Below, piece by piece: positions 42,292-51,534 of a stretch of DNA of 64,000 bases. This DNA comes from Gracilimonas sp017641085. Its GTDB lineage: Bacteria; Bacteroidota; Rhodothermia; Balneolales; Balneolaceae. The notes beneath the pieces are model-generated. The model made no database searches. It was not told where the DNA came from and saw nothing but the letters and a program-made list of their open reading frames with translations. A program made the position numbers and the translations under genes. The DNA is taken from the NCBI RefSeq assembly GCF_046115515.1, contig NZ_CP175953.1. One strand, written 5' to 3'. Positions within the stretch are counted from its first letter, which is position 1, and every line of letters begins with the position of its first letter.

Positions 42292-44700
42292 CTACTTCAA
42301 CTCCACGATCGTACAACCAGCCCCGCCACGCTCAATAGGTGCCGTTTCCACATTCTTGACATCTTTACGGGTGTTGAGATAAGATTGAATCTGGCTTCTC
42401 AAAATCCCATCACCTTTACCATGGATGATTTCCACCTGATTCATATTTCGGTACACGGCGCGGTCGATATATTGAGTCACTTCGTGTAAGGCATCCTCTG
42501 TTCGCATTCCCCGCACTTCGATAGATGGCTTCACCATTTCGGTAGTCAGGCTGTTATCGCCTACCATGATGGAAGAACGGGCTTTGGATTTCTTCTTTTT
42601 CTGTTTTTCTACCTTTACCAGGTTTTTGTATTTGGTTTTAAGGCGGAGTCCACCTGCCTGAACCACCGCGTTGTTACCATTAATCTCCACCAATTCTCCC
42701 GTCGTATTTCCATCTTTGAACCGAACATGGTCACCTTTTTGGGGCGGATCGTCGGTTACCTGTTCGCGCTCTTCTTTCCGGTCTTCTATTTCTTCCAGAG
42801 AACGATTTATATCCTCTTTCTCCTGATCTACTTCTTTGCGGATTTCCTTGATCTCATCCTTATCGGCCTTGTTTTGCTCGACGATCTTCTGAACTGCCTG
42901 CTCCACACGTTGGTTGGCAGAATCCATAATCGACTTGGCTTCTTTCAGGGCCTTCTCACGGATTTTCTCTTTGTCTTTCTCGATAGCCTGAATCTTGTTC
43001 TCATACTTTTTGCGCTCTGATTCCGCTTTATCCTGCAACCTCGAGTACTTCTCTTTCAAGTCGGCAGCCTGCTGAGATTTAGTTTCCAGCTCGGTTATCA
43101 AAGATTCCATCTTGTCTTTGGCTTCTCCCAGAAGCACCCGCGATCGCTCCAGCACTTTCTTATCCAGGTTCATCCGTTCGGCTATTTCAAAAGCATAACT
43201 GCTGCCGGGAATTCCTTTCTTGAATTTATAGGTGGGGGAAAGGGTAGCCTGATCAAACTCCATGGAGCCATTTACGGCTTTGGGATGTTCGTGAGCAAAT
43301 ACCTTCAGCGAGCCGTGATGCGTCGTTACAATGATCTTGCCATTCCGATCCAGCAGCTTCTCAATAAACGACTGAAACAAGGCTCCGCCTTCTTCAGGGT
43401 CGGTTCCGGCAGCCGCTTCATCAATAAGCACCAGGCTTCCGGGTTCAAATTCTTCTAAGGTTTCCCGCATCCATTTTAAGCGGGATGAGAAGGTACTCAG
43501 ATCATTCTCGATGGATTGATCATCACCGAGATCCACAAAAAGTCCGGAGAAAATGGGGATTTCGGATGTGGGATCGGCAGGCACCCCATAACCGGATTGA
43601 ATCATCAGCGCCAGCAGCCCCACGGTTTTCATGGCTACGGATTTCCCCCCGGCATTAGGACCGGTAATCATGAGGCACTGCTCGTCTCCCTCAAGGCGCA
43701 GAAAAAGCGGGATGATGGTTTCCTTTTCTTCTTTCTTTTTTGCACTCAGATTCTTGAGCCGGAGAATAGGATTGTAAGCTTCCTTAACGCTCAAATACTG
43801 ATTTTTAGCTATGATGGGAATTTCCCCGTCCAGCTTTTGAGTAAGTTTAGCTTTGGCAAAAACCACATCAATTTCGGCCAGGAAAGAGAGGTTCTGATTA
43901 ATGTAATCCGAGTTATTATTCACGTGACGGGTCAGCTCTTTCAGGATGCGCTCAATTTCACGCTGTTCTTCAGCCTCAAACTGCCGGATTTCATTATTCA
44001 GGTTTAGTGCTTCTACCGGTTCAATGTAAACCGTTTGCCCGCTGGCCGATACATCGTGTACAAAGCCCTGAATCTTTCGCTTAAATTCAGCCTGAATTGG
44101 AATCACCATGCGTCCGTTACGAATTGTAGGCCCTTCATCCGATGCCATGCCATCCTTGCTGGCATCTTTCATCGATCGGTTGATGGTGGTCCGTAAATCT
44201 GACTTCCGCTTGTTTAATTTCTTTCGAATGGCTCGTAATTCCGGGCTGGCATTATCACGCAGTTCTCCGTGTTCAGAAATTTTTTCTTTGATGCTCTTTT
44301 CAAGTTCCTTCATCGGAATGAGCCCTTCCGACAGCTTCGACATCCGGGGCAGTTGATCAGACCGCGACTTAAAAAAGCTTTTTACCTGTCGCGACATGGA
44401 CGATATTTTCAGAATATCCACAAAAGCAGGGAGGGGGATAATACTTCCTTCAGCCTTTGCGGCACCGAGGTAATCCCGGACTTCGGGAAATTCCCCTAAA
44501 GGGAAGGGGTCGGCTGAGGCAATCACTTCCAACATCTCTTTAGTTTGTTCGGTCAGCAGTTCCACCCGCCGGGGGTTGGATGTGGGAGAAAGAGCCTCCA
44601 TCAGCTCCTCCGAACGCACCGATTGGGTTAATTCGAGGGTTGCCTGCCGGATTTGGTCGAAACCGAGCTTTTCTAAAAGGGAGTCAGGGTAAAGTTTCAT
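42292..44700 (-). CDS. mutS2: MutS2 ATPase / Smr-domain nuclease
   Basis: MutS-like ATPase that in other bacteria limits recombination or rescues collided ribosomes. The N-terminal clamp and lever region is followed by Walker A GPNAGGKSVAMKTVGLL (about 345-361) and LVLIDEAAAGTDPEEG (about 425-440). A long charged coiled coil (about 520-650) comes next. A C-terminal Smr domain contains RGMRTEDALHEV and HGKGDGILR (about 760-768). At 802 residues the length is normal. No MutS mismatch-recognition domain is present. A -7-like box lies 32 bases ahead of the start. Confidence 0.95.
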   Translation of the reverse strand: MKLYPDSLLEKLGFDQIRQATLELTQSVRSEELMEALSPTSNPRRVELLTEQTKEMLEVIASADPFPLGEFPEVRDYLGAAKAEGSIIPLPAFVDILKISSMSRQVKSFFKSRSDQLPRMSKLSEGLIPMKELEKSIKEKISEHGELRDNASPELRAIRKKLNKRKSDLRTTINRSMKDASKDGMASDEGPTIRNGRMVIPIQAEFKRKIQGFVHDVSASGQTVYIEPVEALNLNNEIRQFEAEEQREIERILKELTRHVNNNSDYINQNLSFLAEIDVVFAKAKLTQKLDGEIPIIAKNQYLSVKEAYNPILRLKNLSAKKKEEKETIIPLFLRLEGDEQCLMITGPNAGGKSVAMKTVGLLALMIQSGYGVPADPTSEIPIFSGLFVDLGDDQSIENDLSTFSSRLKWMRETLEEFEPGSLVLIDEAAAGTDPEEGGALFQSFIEKLLDRNGKIIVTTHHGSLKVFAHEHPKAVNGSMEFDQATLSPTYKFKKGIPGSSYAFEIAERMNLDKKVLERSRVLLGEAKDKMESLITELETKSQQAADLKEKYSRLQDKAESERKKYENKIQAIEKDKEKIREKALKEAKSIMDSANQRVEQAVQKIVEQNKADKDEIKEIRKEVDQEKEDINRSLEEIEDRKEEREQVTDDPPQKGDHVRFKDGNTTGELVEINGNNAVVQAGGLRLKTKYKNLVKVEKQKKKKSKARSSIMVGDNSLTTEMVKPSIEVRGMRTEDALHEVTQYIDRAVYRNMNQVEIIHGKGDGILRSQIQSYLNTRKDVKNVETAPIERGGAGCTIVELK

Positions 44701-44731
44701 TCAGGAGTTTAGTTGCCTTTAATTAGCCTAA

Positions 44732-44739
44732 CAAAGATA
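44732..44739 (-). promoter_or_regulatory. Candidate -7 element for mutS2
   Basis: The minus strand reads TATCTTTG, a match to TAnnTTTG, 32 bases before the mutS2 ATG. No clear -33 box was seen. Confidence 0.4.
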
Positions 44740-44834
44740 AGGGGAATATGGTTGTATATCGACGTTGAATTGAGGAAGAGAATAAGAGGTGGGATAGGTC
44801 TCTGTTACTAATGAGAGAGATAAGACATGGAGTT

Positions 44835-44882
44835 GGAAGCCGGAGCTTCCAATTTTCGTCCCCAAGCAGGGGCTTGGGGACG
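44835..44882. repeat. Paired hairpins with AGCnGGAGCT core, copy 2
   Basis: GGAAGC-CGGA-GCTTCC (44835-44850) is followed by an 11-bp stem, CGTCCCCAAGC-AGGG-GCTTGGGGACG (44857-44882). The arms differ from copy 1 but remain fully complementary. It lies between the metallopeptidase and mutS2 genes. Confidence 0.75.
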
Positions 44883-44902
44883 AGGGAATTGTTGTTCAAT
44901 AA

Positions 44903-45616
44903 TTAATTTTTGGATCGGCGTTCCACAATTTCATCTAACGTTATAGAATTTCTTTGATCTAAAGCATTCTTTACGAATTTAAATTGATAATATCCGTAGT
45001 GATAAGCATTCATCCCTAACTGAGCGTAATTTTCATTGAAATATTCTTCCTCTGAAACTCCATCCGGTGCCGGGTTTTCAAGGAAATTAACCAGTGCATT
45101 TACTTTTGGTTCTATTGTATCAAGAAAATTTTGCCCTTCCTCAGAACTTTGAAGATACGCCACAGTAATTTCATTGGCTTCATTTTCACTAAAATACCTA
45201 TCGGAGTTGATTTCTCCATCCATCTGATATTGGCCCCAATGTGCAAACTCATGGTAGTAGAAAAAAGTGTTAAAGAAGGTTTGAAAAAATTCTCTTCCCT
45301 CCATATCTGCAGCATTTGCAAAATCAAGCATAACGGTTTTCATTTCAACTGGCAGATCTTCAAACCAAGGAACAACGACTTCATTATTTGTGGGATTATA
45401 AAAGATAAGGTAAGGTTCATTCCTGACGCTAATTGATGGAATATTCCCCGTATCTACTCCACGTTCATCCAACATGTACTTTAGCTCGTTTGCCATCTTC
45501 TGACCTTTTTCTACTAATTCCTGCTTATAAGTAGGTGGATCTATAGAAGTGGTTTCTGAGTTTTCTGTTTTGCAAGAAGTAAAAAGTACAAGTATAAAGA
45601 TGAGTATGTATTTCAT
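44903..45616 (-). CDS. Putative zinc metallopeptidase lipoprotein (DUF4344-like)
   Basis: A 237-residue exported protein with a short lipoprotein signal (ILVLFTSCKTE). The centre holds HEFAHW (an HExxH zinc motif, about residues 117-122), followed by SENEANEITVAYL, whose glutamate could be the third zinc ligand. The layout resembles DUF4344 putative metallopeptidases. The substrate is unknown. It is transcribed alone, and hairpin repeats of the AGCnGGAGCT family lie beyond both of its ends. Confidence 0.75.
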   Translation of the reverse strand: MKYILIFILVLFTSCKTENSETTSIDPPTYKQELVEKGQKMANELKYMLDERGVDTGNIPSISVRNEPYLIFYNPTNNEVVVPWFEDLPVEMKTVMLDFANAADMEGREFFQTFFNTFFYYHEFAHWGQYQMDGEINSDRYFSENEANEITVAYLQSSEEGQNFLDTIEPKVNALVNFLENPAPDGVSEEEYFNENYAQLGMNAYHYGYYQFKFVKNALDQRNSITLDEIVERRSKN

Positions 45617-45779
45617 ATATAGCTATGACATTGTTATTAATTGGCAGATAATAAATAATTTATATAATTAGTTAAACAGATTAAATAATATTAATCTTTT
45701 AGCCCTAATATATTTGCATGTTATTCTCAAATATAGCTCGTCTATAGATTACGAAGGAAAATTGAGGGATAGCGAATGT

Positions 45780-45827
45780 GGAAGCCGGAGCTTCCCATTT
45801 TCGTCCCCAAGCTGGAGTTTGGGGACG
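45780..45827. repeat. Paired hairpins with AGCnGGAGCT core, copy 3
   Basis: GGAAGC-CGGA-GCTTCC (45780-45795) is followed by CGTCCCCAAGC-TGGA-GTTTGGGGACG (45802-45827), where one G:T wobble keeps the stem. It lies between the metallopeptidase and TonB receptor genes. No gene is seen in the remaining spacer. Confidence 0.75.
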
Positions 45828-45880
45828 AGTAAAGCCTTGGGAAGAGAGATTGGGTAGGCGTTACACTGATTAAGTTGAAT

Positions 45881-47878
45881 TTACATAGAGTACTTTATAC
45901 CACCGAGTACCCAGCGGCCAGGCATGGGGGCTCCCAGGATTTCCTGATATTGAGTATCGGTCAGGTTCAGAACTTCCATATATACTTTAAAGCGATCTCC
46001 GAAAAGGGTATATCCCACATTCAGATTCGTGATAAAATATTTATCCGGTACTTCTGCATTAATCAGTTCTGCTGACTCCTCAGAGCGGACATTAAAGGAA
46101 GACTGGGAGTTAATGGATAAAGGTCCTGCCTGAAGGCTCAGGTCCAGGCTTGCCTGGTGCTCGGGGTGATTGGCAATATATCTTGATACCGTATTTTGAT
46201 CACTGGTGGTATTGATGTAGGTATAGCTAACCTGCGAGCGAAGGGTGCTATTGGATGCAAACTTTTGAGTGAATGCTGAAAGCAGTTCTACTCCGGTTAC
46301 ATCACTTTCAGAGATATTGGATGCATAAAAGTATTCGGCATCTGCCATCAGGTTATCGGCATTATCTATCTGATTTGAGTTAGTCAGGCTGTAATCAATC
46401 AGGTTAGAGGAACTGCGGTAAAAGAAAGTGGGAGAAAACCGGAGCTGGGCAATCGGAGTCCAGTCAAAGCCAATATCAAAAGAAGTGGATTCTTCAGGGA
46501 GTAAATCCGGGTTTCCGACATTTCTTCCGGGAGTCAGGTTTGGAATTTGGTGAGAAATATATCGCTCGGTGAAATCACCTTCCCGGATGGCCCGTCCTAC
46601 AGACGAACGCAGTACAATAGAGCCCAGATCAAATGAAGCACTAACCTGAGGAAGAAAGCTCAAATCACTGATAGGGTTGAACTGTAACCGCAGGCTGGAG
46701 GTCATGCTGAGGCCGAAATCAAAGTTCATGGTGTGGATGCCATACACTCCCCAAGATGTATTTCCGTGGTTACCTCTGTCGGTACTCTCGATTTCTTTAT
46801 TCAGCACTTGAGCACCGGCCATAAACCGCATGTATCTCAGAGAAGAAGAAAGAGTATTCAGTTGATTGGTATTTAATTCGTATTGGTGTGAACCGTTTAC
46901 ATAAAAAGCCCCGGTCTGATGTACGTTGGCTGGAGACAATGCGGAATTAAAGTCGAATACATCCTCAACATCGCGATAGGAAGCTGTAAACTCGGACCGA
47001 TGAACACCATTTTCATAAGTCAGTTCGGTAAGGGCCCATCGGCTTTCAATTTGCTCTTCCGATTCATCGTAAATACTGCGGGTATAAAAATAACGAGCAT
47101 TGAAATCCCGATTCTCCACACCTCCACGGGTGTACCAGGTCCAGTTATCATTCAGCTTCACCGACATAGCCGACGAAAGATTGGTGATGTCGAAATAGGA
47201 ATTAAAAGTTTCGGCAGAGGATACACCCTCATCAAAGCCGGGATTCCGGAAAGACTCTCCGTCCGATTGTGCTGTTCGGAAGGAAGTACTGAACCTCCAG
47301 TTTTTCCTGGCTACGCCAACGCTTGCATCCAGGATTTGCAGGTTGTGTTCACCGGCTGCCACGTCCACGTTTGTGCGGGTTTGCAGGCTCTCCGGGGCTT
47401 CCGAATCTTTCATTAAGTAGGCTTTGGTCTTAATATGAACCACTCCGCCAACAGCATCGGCACCGAAAGAGGTGCTGGCTGGTCCGCGAATCAGCTCAAT
47501 TTGTCCGATTTCAGATAAAGCCACCGGAATATTGGTGTTGAAATGAGCGGTCAAAGGGTCGTTAAGGGGTACGTTGTCAAGCATAAAAAGCACTTGGGAA
47601 AAGGTGCTTCCTCTCACGCCCACATCGGCTTGTACTCCAAAGCCGGCACGTGCATTAATATTGATACCTGGAAGGCTGCGTAAAAGATCATCTACCGACT
47701 GCACCGGCATATTCTGAATATCAGTTTGTGTGATGACGGCAACACTTTTCCCACTTTCGGATATGGTGGTTGTGATGCGTGAGGCCGTTACGTCAATGGA
47801 GTCAAGTTCAGCGGTTAGCTGCCCAATAGCCGGACAGGTTATTAGAAATGAAAGAACAATAGCGATTAAGATTCTCAT
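45881..47878 (-). CDS. TonB-dependent outer-membrane receptor
   Basis: Outer-membrane gated barrel for uptake of a scarce ligand. The signal peptide ends PAIGQLTAEL. A plug domain follows (about residues 35-150), with GKSVAVITQTDIQNMPVQ, LRSLPGININARAGFGVQADVGVRG and IELIRGPASTSFGADAVGGVV. The barrel strands run to a C-terminal WVLGGIKYSM. At 665 residues with a BtuB-like plug, a cobalamin or siderophore substrate is possible, but no cobalamin riboswitch was found upstream and the ligand stays open. Confidence 0.9.
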   Translation of the reverse strand: MRILIAIVLSFLITCPAIGQLTAELDSIDVTASRITTTISESGKSVAVITQTDIQNMPVQSVDDLLRSLPGININARAGFGVQADVGVRGSTFSQVLFMLDNVPLNDPLTAHFNTNIPVALSEIGQIELIRGPASTSFGADAVGGVVHIKTKAYLMKDSEAPESLQTRTNVDVAAGEHNLQILDASVGVARKNWRFSTSFRTAQSDGESFRNPGFDEGVSSAETFNSYFDITNLSSAMSVKLNDNWTWYTRGGVENRDFNARYFYTRSIYDESEEQIESRWALTELTYENGVHRSEFTASYRDVEDVFDFNSALSPANVHQTGAFYVNGSHQYELNTNQLNTLSSSLRYMRFMAGAQVLNKEIESTDRGNHGNTSWGVYGIHTMNFDFGLSMTSSLRLQFNPISDLSFLPQVSASFDLGSIVLRSSVGRAIREGDFTERYISHQIPNLTPGRNVGNPDLLPEESTSFDIGFDWTPIAQLRFSPTFFYRSSSNLIDYSLTNSNQIDNADNLMADAEYFYASNISESDVTGVELLSAFTQKFASNSTLRSQVSYTYINTTSDQNTVSRYIANHPEHQASLDLSLQAGPLSINSQSSFNVRSEESAELINAEVPDKYFITNLNVGYTLFGDRFKVYMEVLNLTDTQYQEILGAPMPGRWVLGGIKYSM

Positions 47879-47924
47879 AGGTCTATTTAATTGAATAGTA
47901 TTTTGGGGTCCTCAGGAAAACGTT

Positions 47925-47932
47925 CAAAGATA
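47925..47932 (-). promoter_or_regulatory. Candidate -7 element for the TonB receptor gene
   Basis: The minus strand reads TATCTTTG, fitting TAnnTTTG, 47 bases before the receptor start. The -33 box is not clear. Confidence 0.35.
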
Positions 47933-48062
47933 ATAAAGGAGCATCTGTAAAGACGAATCAGAAAGACATTTAATTTATAATTTCGTGAGTTCGATCTGCG
48001 AAACCAATGGTTTACTTACTCCATGATTGCCCCTACATTAATGGAAACTAAAGACTAAGACT

Positions 48063-48848
48063 ATGAAGTTACCGCTATATCAGGTTGATGCCTTTACGAA
48101 CAAACTTTTTAATGGAAATCCGGCAGCGATTGTCCCGCTAACGGAGTGGCTCTCAGACGATCTAATGCAGCAGATTGCCGCGGAAAATAACCTTTCAGAA
48201 ACCGCCTTTTTTGTTGAAGAGGGTGATGGATATCGCCTGAGGTGGTTCACTCCGGCTGTTGAGGTTGATTTATGCGGACATGCCACACTGGCGACGGCTC
48301 ATATACTATTTGAGGAGCTGGGATATGATAAAGACGAAATCATATTCAAAACGCGCAGTGGACTGCTGACTGTAAAGAAAGAGAACGGCCACCTGTCGAT
48401 GAACTTTCCTGCCGTGGAACCGGAACAAGCCGAAGGCCCGGCGATCCTGTTTCAGGCGCTGGGTATTGAGCGGACTTCAAACGTTTATAAGTCGGATGAC
48501 TACATGATTGTGCTGGATTCTGAAGAAGAAGTGACCAATCTTCAGCCCGATTTTCGCATGCTTAACGAAGTTGATGCCCGGGGGATTATCGTGACGGCTC
48601 CCGGAGATGATGCAGATTTCGTCTCCCGGTTTTTTGCCCCCCAGTCTGGCATTGATGAAGACCCCGTAACCGGTTCGGCTCATACCAAAACAACACCGTA
48701 CTGGAGTCGTGAACTGGGAAAAACGGTGATGAAAGCCCGACAGATTTCAGAAAGAGGGGGTGACCTGACTTGTCGGCTCAAAGGGGACCGGGTTGATATT
48801 TTAGGACAGGCGGTAACCTATCTGAAAGGGGAGATTTTCCTTGGTTGA
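48063..48848 (+). CDS. PhzF-family isomerase/epimerase
   Basis: A 261-residue protein of the PhzF superfamily, with the diaminopimelate-epimerase fold. Family features are YQVDAFTNKLFNGNPAAIV at the start, the catalytic Glu in NLSETAFF (about 44-51), RWFTPAVEVDLCGHATLATAH (about 60-80) and FFAPQSGIDEDPVTGSAH (about 193-210). Most such genes outside phenazine clusters have unknown substrates, so phenazine synthesis is not implied. Its end overlaps the TauE/SafE gene by 8 bases. Confidence 0.9.
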   Translation: MKLPLYQVDAFTNKLFNGNPAAIVPLTEWLSDDLMQQIAAENNLSETAFFVEEGDGYRLRWFTPAVEVDLCGHATLATAHILFEELGYDKDEIIFKTRSGLLTVKKENGHLSMNFPAVEPEQAEGPAILFQALGIERTSNVYKSDDYMIVLDSEEEVTNLQPDFRMLNEVDARGIIVTAPGDDADFVSRFFAPQSGIDEDPVTGSAHTKTTPYWSRELGKTVMKARQISERGGDLTCRLKGDRVDILGQAVTYLKGEIFLG

Positions 48849-49653
48849 GATTTTGATTCTATTGGCATTGGGACTGGCTGCGGGAGTGCTGGCCGGACTT
48901 TTAGGTATTGGAGGGGGAATCATTTTCACCCCGGTGCTTTTCTTTTTATTTGAAGCCGAAGGGGTGGAAAATCCGGTACTTTGGACGGTGGCATCCGGCT
49001 TGTTCTGCACGTTTGTGGCTGCTTCCGGAAGCACTATTCGGCAATATGTTCAGAAACATGTTTTTTGGCTGGAGGGAATTAAGCTTGGAGCACTGGGAGC
49101 CGTGGGTGTGTACATTGGGAAGCTGCTGATCACTTCACCATATTACAGTCGCACCGAATTCGTGATATTTTTCAGCTGTATGCTGATTTATGTGGCCTTT
49201 ATGATGTTCCGCCGTGGCAGCGATAAAGAGAATGAGTACGACCGGGAGTACACCCGCATGGGATTTAAAGAAACATCAATTACCGGGGGGTTAGGCGGAT
49301 TTGTAGCTGCTTTAGCCGGTGTTGGCGGCGGCGGGATTATGGTTCCCATCATGAACCTGTTTTACAAACAACCTTTTCGCAAAGCAGTAAGCGTTTCTCA
49401 TTTAGCGATGATTATTATGGTGACCTCCGGTTGGTTGCAGCTGGCTTTTGAGCCCGGAGCCATTTCAGGGATAACGGAATTCTCTGTGGGTTATGTGGAT
49501 TTCGGGGCGGCATTACCTCTTTCTCTGGGAGGATTAGCCGGTGGATTTGGTGGCGCTTTCCTGAATCACAAAATAAACCGTACATACCTGCAATGGGGAT
49601 TTGCAGTACTTGCCGTGGCCATGGCCGGCCGGTTGATTTGGGGAATTCTGTAG
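48841..49653 (+). CDS. TauE/SafE-family membrane permease
   Basis: A 270-residue integral membrane protein of the sulfite exporter TauE/SafE family. The two family repeats are visible as GVLAGLLGIGGGIIFTPVLF (about 19-38) and GGFVAALAGVGGGGIMVPIM (about 152-171). The start is a TTG at 48841, inside the end of the PhzF gene, and is supported by the hydrophobic segment that begins immediately. Transport of a sulfur-containing organic anion is typical, but the substrate is not known here. Confidence 0.85.
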   Translation: MVEILILLALGLAAGVLAGLLGIGGGIIFTPVLFFLFEAEGVENPVLWTVASGLFCTFVAASGSTIRQYVQKHVFWLEGIKLGALGAVGVYIGKLLITSPYYSRTEFVIFFSCMLIYVAFMMFRRGSDKENEYDREYTRMGFKETSITGGLGGFVAALAGVGGGGIMVPIMNLFYKQPFRKAVSVSHLAMIIMVTSGWLQLAFEPGAISGITEFSVGYVDFGAALPLSLGGLAGGFGGAFLNHKINRTYLQWGFAVLAVAMAGRLIWGIL

Positions 49654-49681
49654 CTATATTCGGAATCATAAAGAGATATAA

Positions 49682-50827
49682 ATGAAAATAGGCTACATCA
49701 CAAAACAGAATCCTTTAAACCGGAAAGCATATTCCGGAACGCATTATTATATGTTAAAGGCGCTGGGGAAAAGCTTTGAAGAGGTAGTTCCATTCGGCCC
49801 GGTTGATTCCAACTATAAAATCATCCCGAAGGCAAAAGGCCGATTGCTTCGATTACTGACGGGTAAGGTGTACAAATACCAGTATGATATCGGGCTGGCC
49901 AAACGTATGGCTTCCATCATTGATCAAAAAATTACGGAACATCAGCCCGATGCGCTATTGGCCTCGTTGATGAATCCGGAGATGGCGTATGTGAAATCGG
50001 ATGTGCCCTTTTACCTAACTTCAGACGCCACCTCCGTTTTGTTGAATGAAGTGTATGGCAGTCATTCCAACCTTCATCCATTAAGCATTAAAGAAGCCAT
50101 CCATCTCGAAAAAAAAGCGTTTGAGAAAGCCGCTAAACTTATACTTCCCCTCCAATGGCTGGCCGATTCTGCGATGAAAGACTTTGGGGTTCCATCATCC
50201 AAAATAGAAGTGATACCCTACGGAGCTAATCTGGATACTGAAATTTCAGAAGATGAAGTGGAGCAGCTACTTCAACACCGCCGGCAATCATCAAAAGTAA
50301 AGTTGCTCTTTGTAGGTATTCGCTGGGAAGAAAAAGGAGGTTCTTTTGTAGTGAAAGTGTTGCGCTCACTGTTAGAAAAAGGAATGAACGCCGAATTGAA
50401 CATTGTAGGCTGTGAACCTGATATCCCCAACAAACCTGAGGGGATAAACATGATCGGGTTCGTGGATAAGGAGACAGAAGAGGGTAGAACACGTTTGGAT
50501 CAGCTCTATAAAGAAGCCACATTTTTTATCATGCCCACCCAAGCCGAGTGTGTGGGGATGTCGTTTATAGAAGCCGCCTCGTACGCATTACCGGCAATTG
50601 GTTCTGAAACCGGAGGCGTTCCCGAAGCCGTTTCGGATCATGAAACCGGGCTAATTTGCAGGTCTTCACACACCCCGGATGAAGTGGCTGATTGGATTAT
50701 GGCTGTCCGAAAGGATGAGCAGAGATACAGTAACTTATCTGAGCAAGCTTATGCCCGATATAAAAGTCAGATGAATTGGGGGAATTGGAGTAGAAAAGTG
50801 AAAGATGTGATCACACTTCTCCACTAA
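49682..50827 (+). CDS. GT-B glycosyltransferase, family 4-like
   Basis: A 381-residue cytoplasmic glycosyltransferase. The C-terminal Rossmann domain shows LLFVGIRWEEKGG (about 204-216), a nucleotide-sugar segment FFIMPTQAECVGMSFIEAASYALP (about 281-304) with the family Glu-x7-Glu-like pattern, and GSETGGVPEAV. Donor and acceptor sugars cannot be told. No other polysaccharide genes adjoin it. Its end overlaps the convergent DUF4440 lipoprotein by 4 bases. Confidence 0.88.
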   Translation: MKIGYITKQNPLNRKAYSGTHYYMLKALGKSFEEVVPFGPVDSNYKIIPKAKGRLLRLLTGKVYKYQYDIGLAKRMASIIDQKITEHQPDALLASLMNPEMAYVKSDVPFYLTSDATSVLLNEVYGSHSNLHPLSIKEAIHLEKKAFEKAAKLILPLQWLADSAMKDFGVPSSKIEVIPYGANLDTEISEDEVEQLLQHRRQSSKVKLLFVGIRWEEKGGSFVVKVLRSLLEKGMNAELNIVGCEPDIPNKPEGINMIGFVDKETEEGRTRLDQLYKEATFFIMPTQAECVGMSFIEAASYALPAIGSETGGVPEAVSDHETGLICRSSHTPDEVADWIMAVRKDEQRYSNLSEQAYARYKSQMNWGNWSRKVKDVITLLH

Positions 50828-51300
50828 TTCTCCGAAGACTCCGCCATCCGGGTAGCCTGCCAGACAACTGCTTTCCATTGACCGTTGCGCTTCTCAAAGA
50901 ATCCGCTGTTGAGGTAGTAGCTTGTGTCCACACCCGATTCGGAAGGGGTTTCGGCTATTAACCGGAAAGTGAGAGCTGCCGTATTATCGAAAATTTTCAC
51001 CTGGAGGTTATCAAAAGAATAAGCAGGGCCTGCTGATTCTGCGGTATCCGATTCGGAATCCATCATCCCATCCATAATCACATCTTTCCCGTGGCGGGTG
51101 CCTGCCGATCCTGTATATATCAGGTCTTCGGCCCAAAGCCGGTCGTGCATGTCGGGATCATCTACATTTGTCAGGAACTCATCCAATAGCTCAGTCAAAG
51201 CTGCTTTTTCTTGCTGGGGATTGATCTGTGAGCAGCTGCTCAAAAAAGCGATTAATATAAATACAAATAAGCCCGATAAACTGATAGGTAGTTGTTTCAT
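50824..51300 (-). CDS. SnoaL/DUF4440-like lipoprotein
   Basis: A 158-residue exported protein with a lipoprotein signal (LIAFLSSCSQIN) and an NTF2-like domain: LLDEFLTNVDDPDMHDRLWAEDLIYTGSAGTRHGKDVIMDG and a closing FFEKRNGQWKAVVWQATRMA strand. The ATG at 51300 is preferred over one at 51333 because it begins the signal directly. It resembles in fold, but not closely in sequence, the secreted DUF4440 protein at 41712. The function is unknown. Confidence 0.82.
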   Translation of the reverse strand: MKQLPISLSGLFVFILIAFLSSCSQINPQQEKAALTELLDEFLTNVDDPDMHDRLWAEDLIYTGSAGTRHGKDVIMDGMMDSESDTAESAGPAYSFDNLQVKIFDNTAALTFRLIAETPSESGVDTSYYLNSGFFEKRNGQWKAVVWQATRMAESSEN

Positions 51301-51392
51301 TATTGAATCATTTTGTTGGTAACTGGATGCCATTATAGTGTTTCAGAGTGAGACATGCAGTTGCAGTCTGTGTAATCCAAAAAAATGCGATT

Positions 51393-51423
51393 AAAAAAAG
51401 AAGCCCCGATCAAGAGGCTTCTT
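51393..51423 (-). terminator. Intrinsic terminator of the division cluster
   Basis: On the minus strand, AAGAAGCC (51423-51416) pairs with GGCTTCTT (51405-51398), followed by a run of T into 51393. It lies 112 bases after ftsZ and would end the cell-wall and division transcript. Confidence 0.85.
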
Positions 51424-51534
51424 CTGTTGTTAGCAATCTATAGCTTGAATGAAGCTATATTCCAGTAAAATTCAGTGGTTCACGGAGATACCATTCCCAT
51501 GGCATCGGGGGCGAACCGGTTCAATGGCAACTCC

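Noticed and set aside
47879..48062. Cobalamin riboswitch ahead of the BtuB-like receptor
   Set aside because: The gap is only 184 bases and no B12-box-like conserved block was seen on the minus strand.
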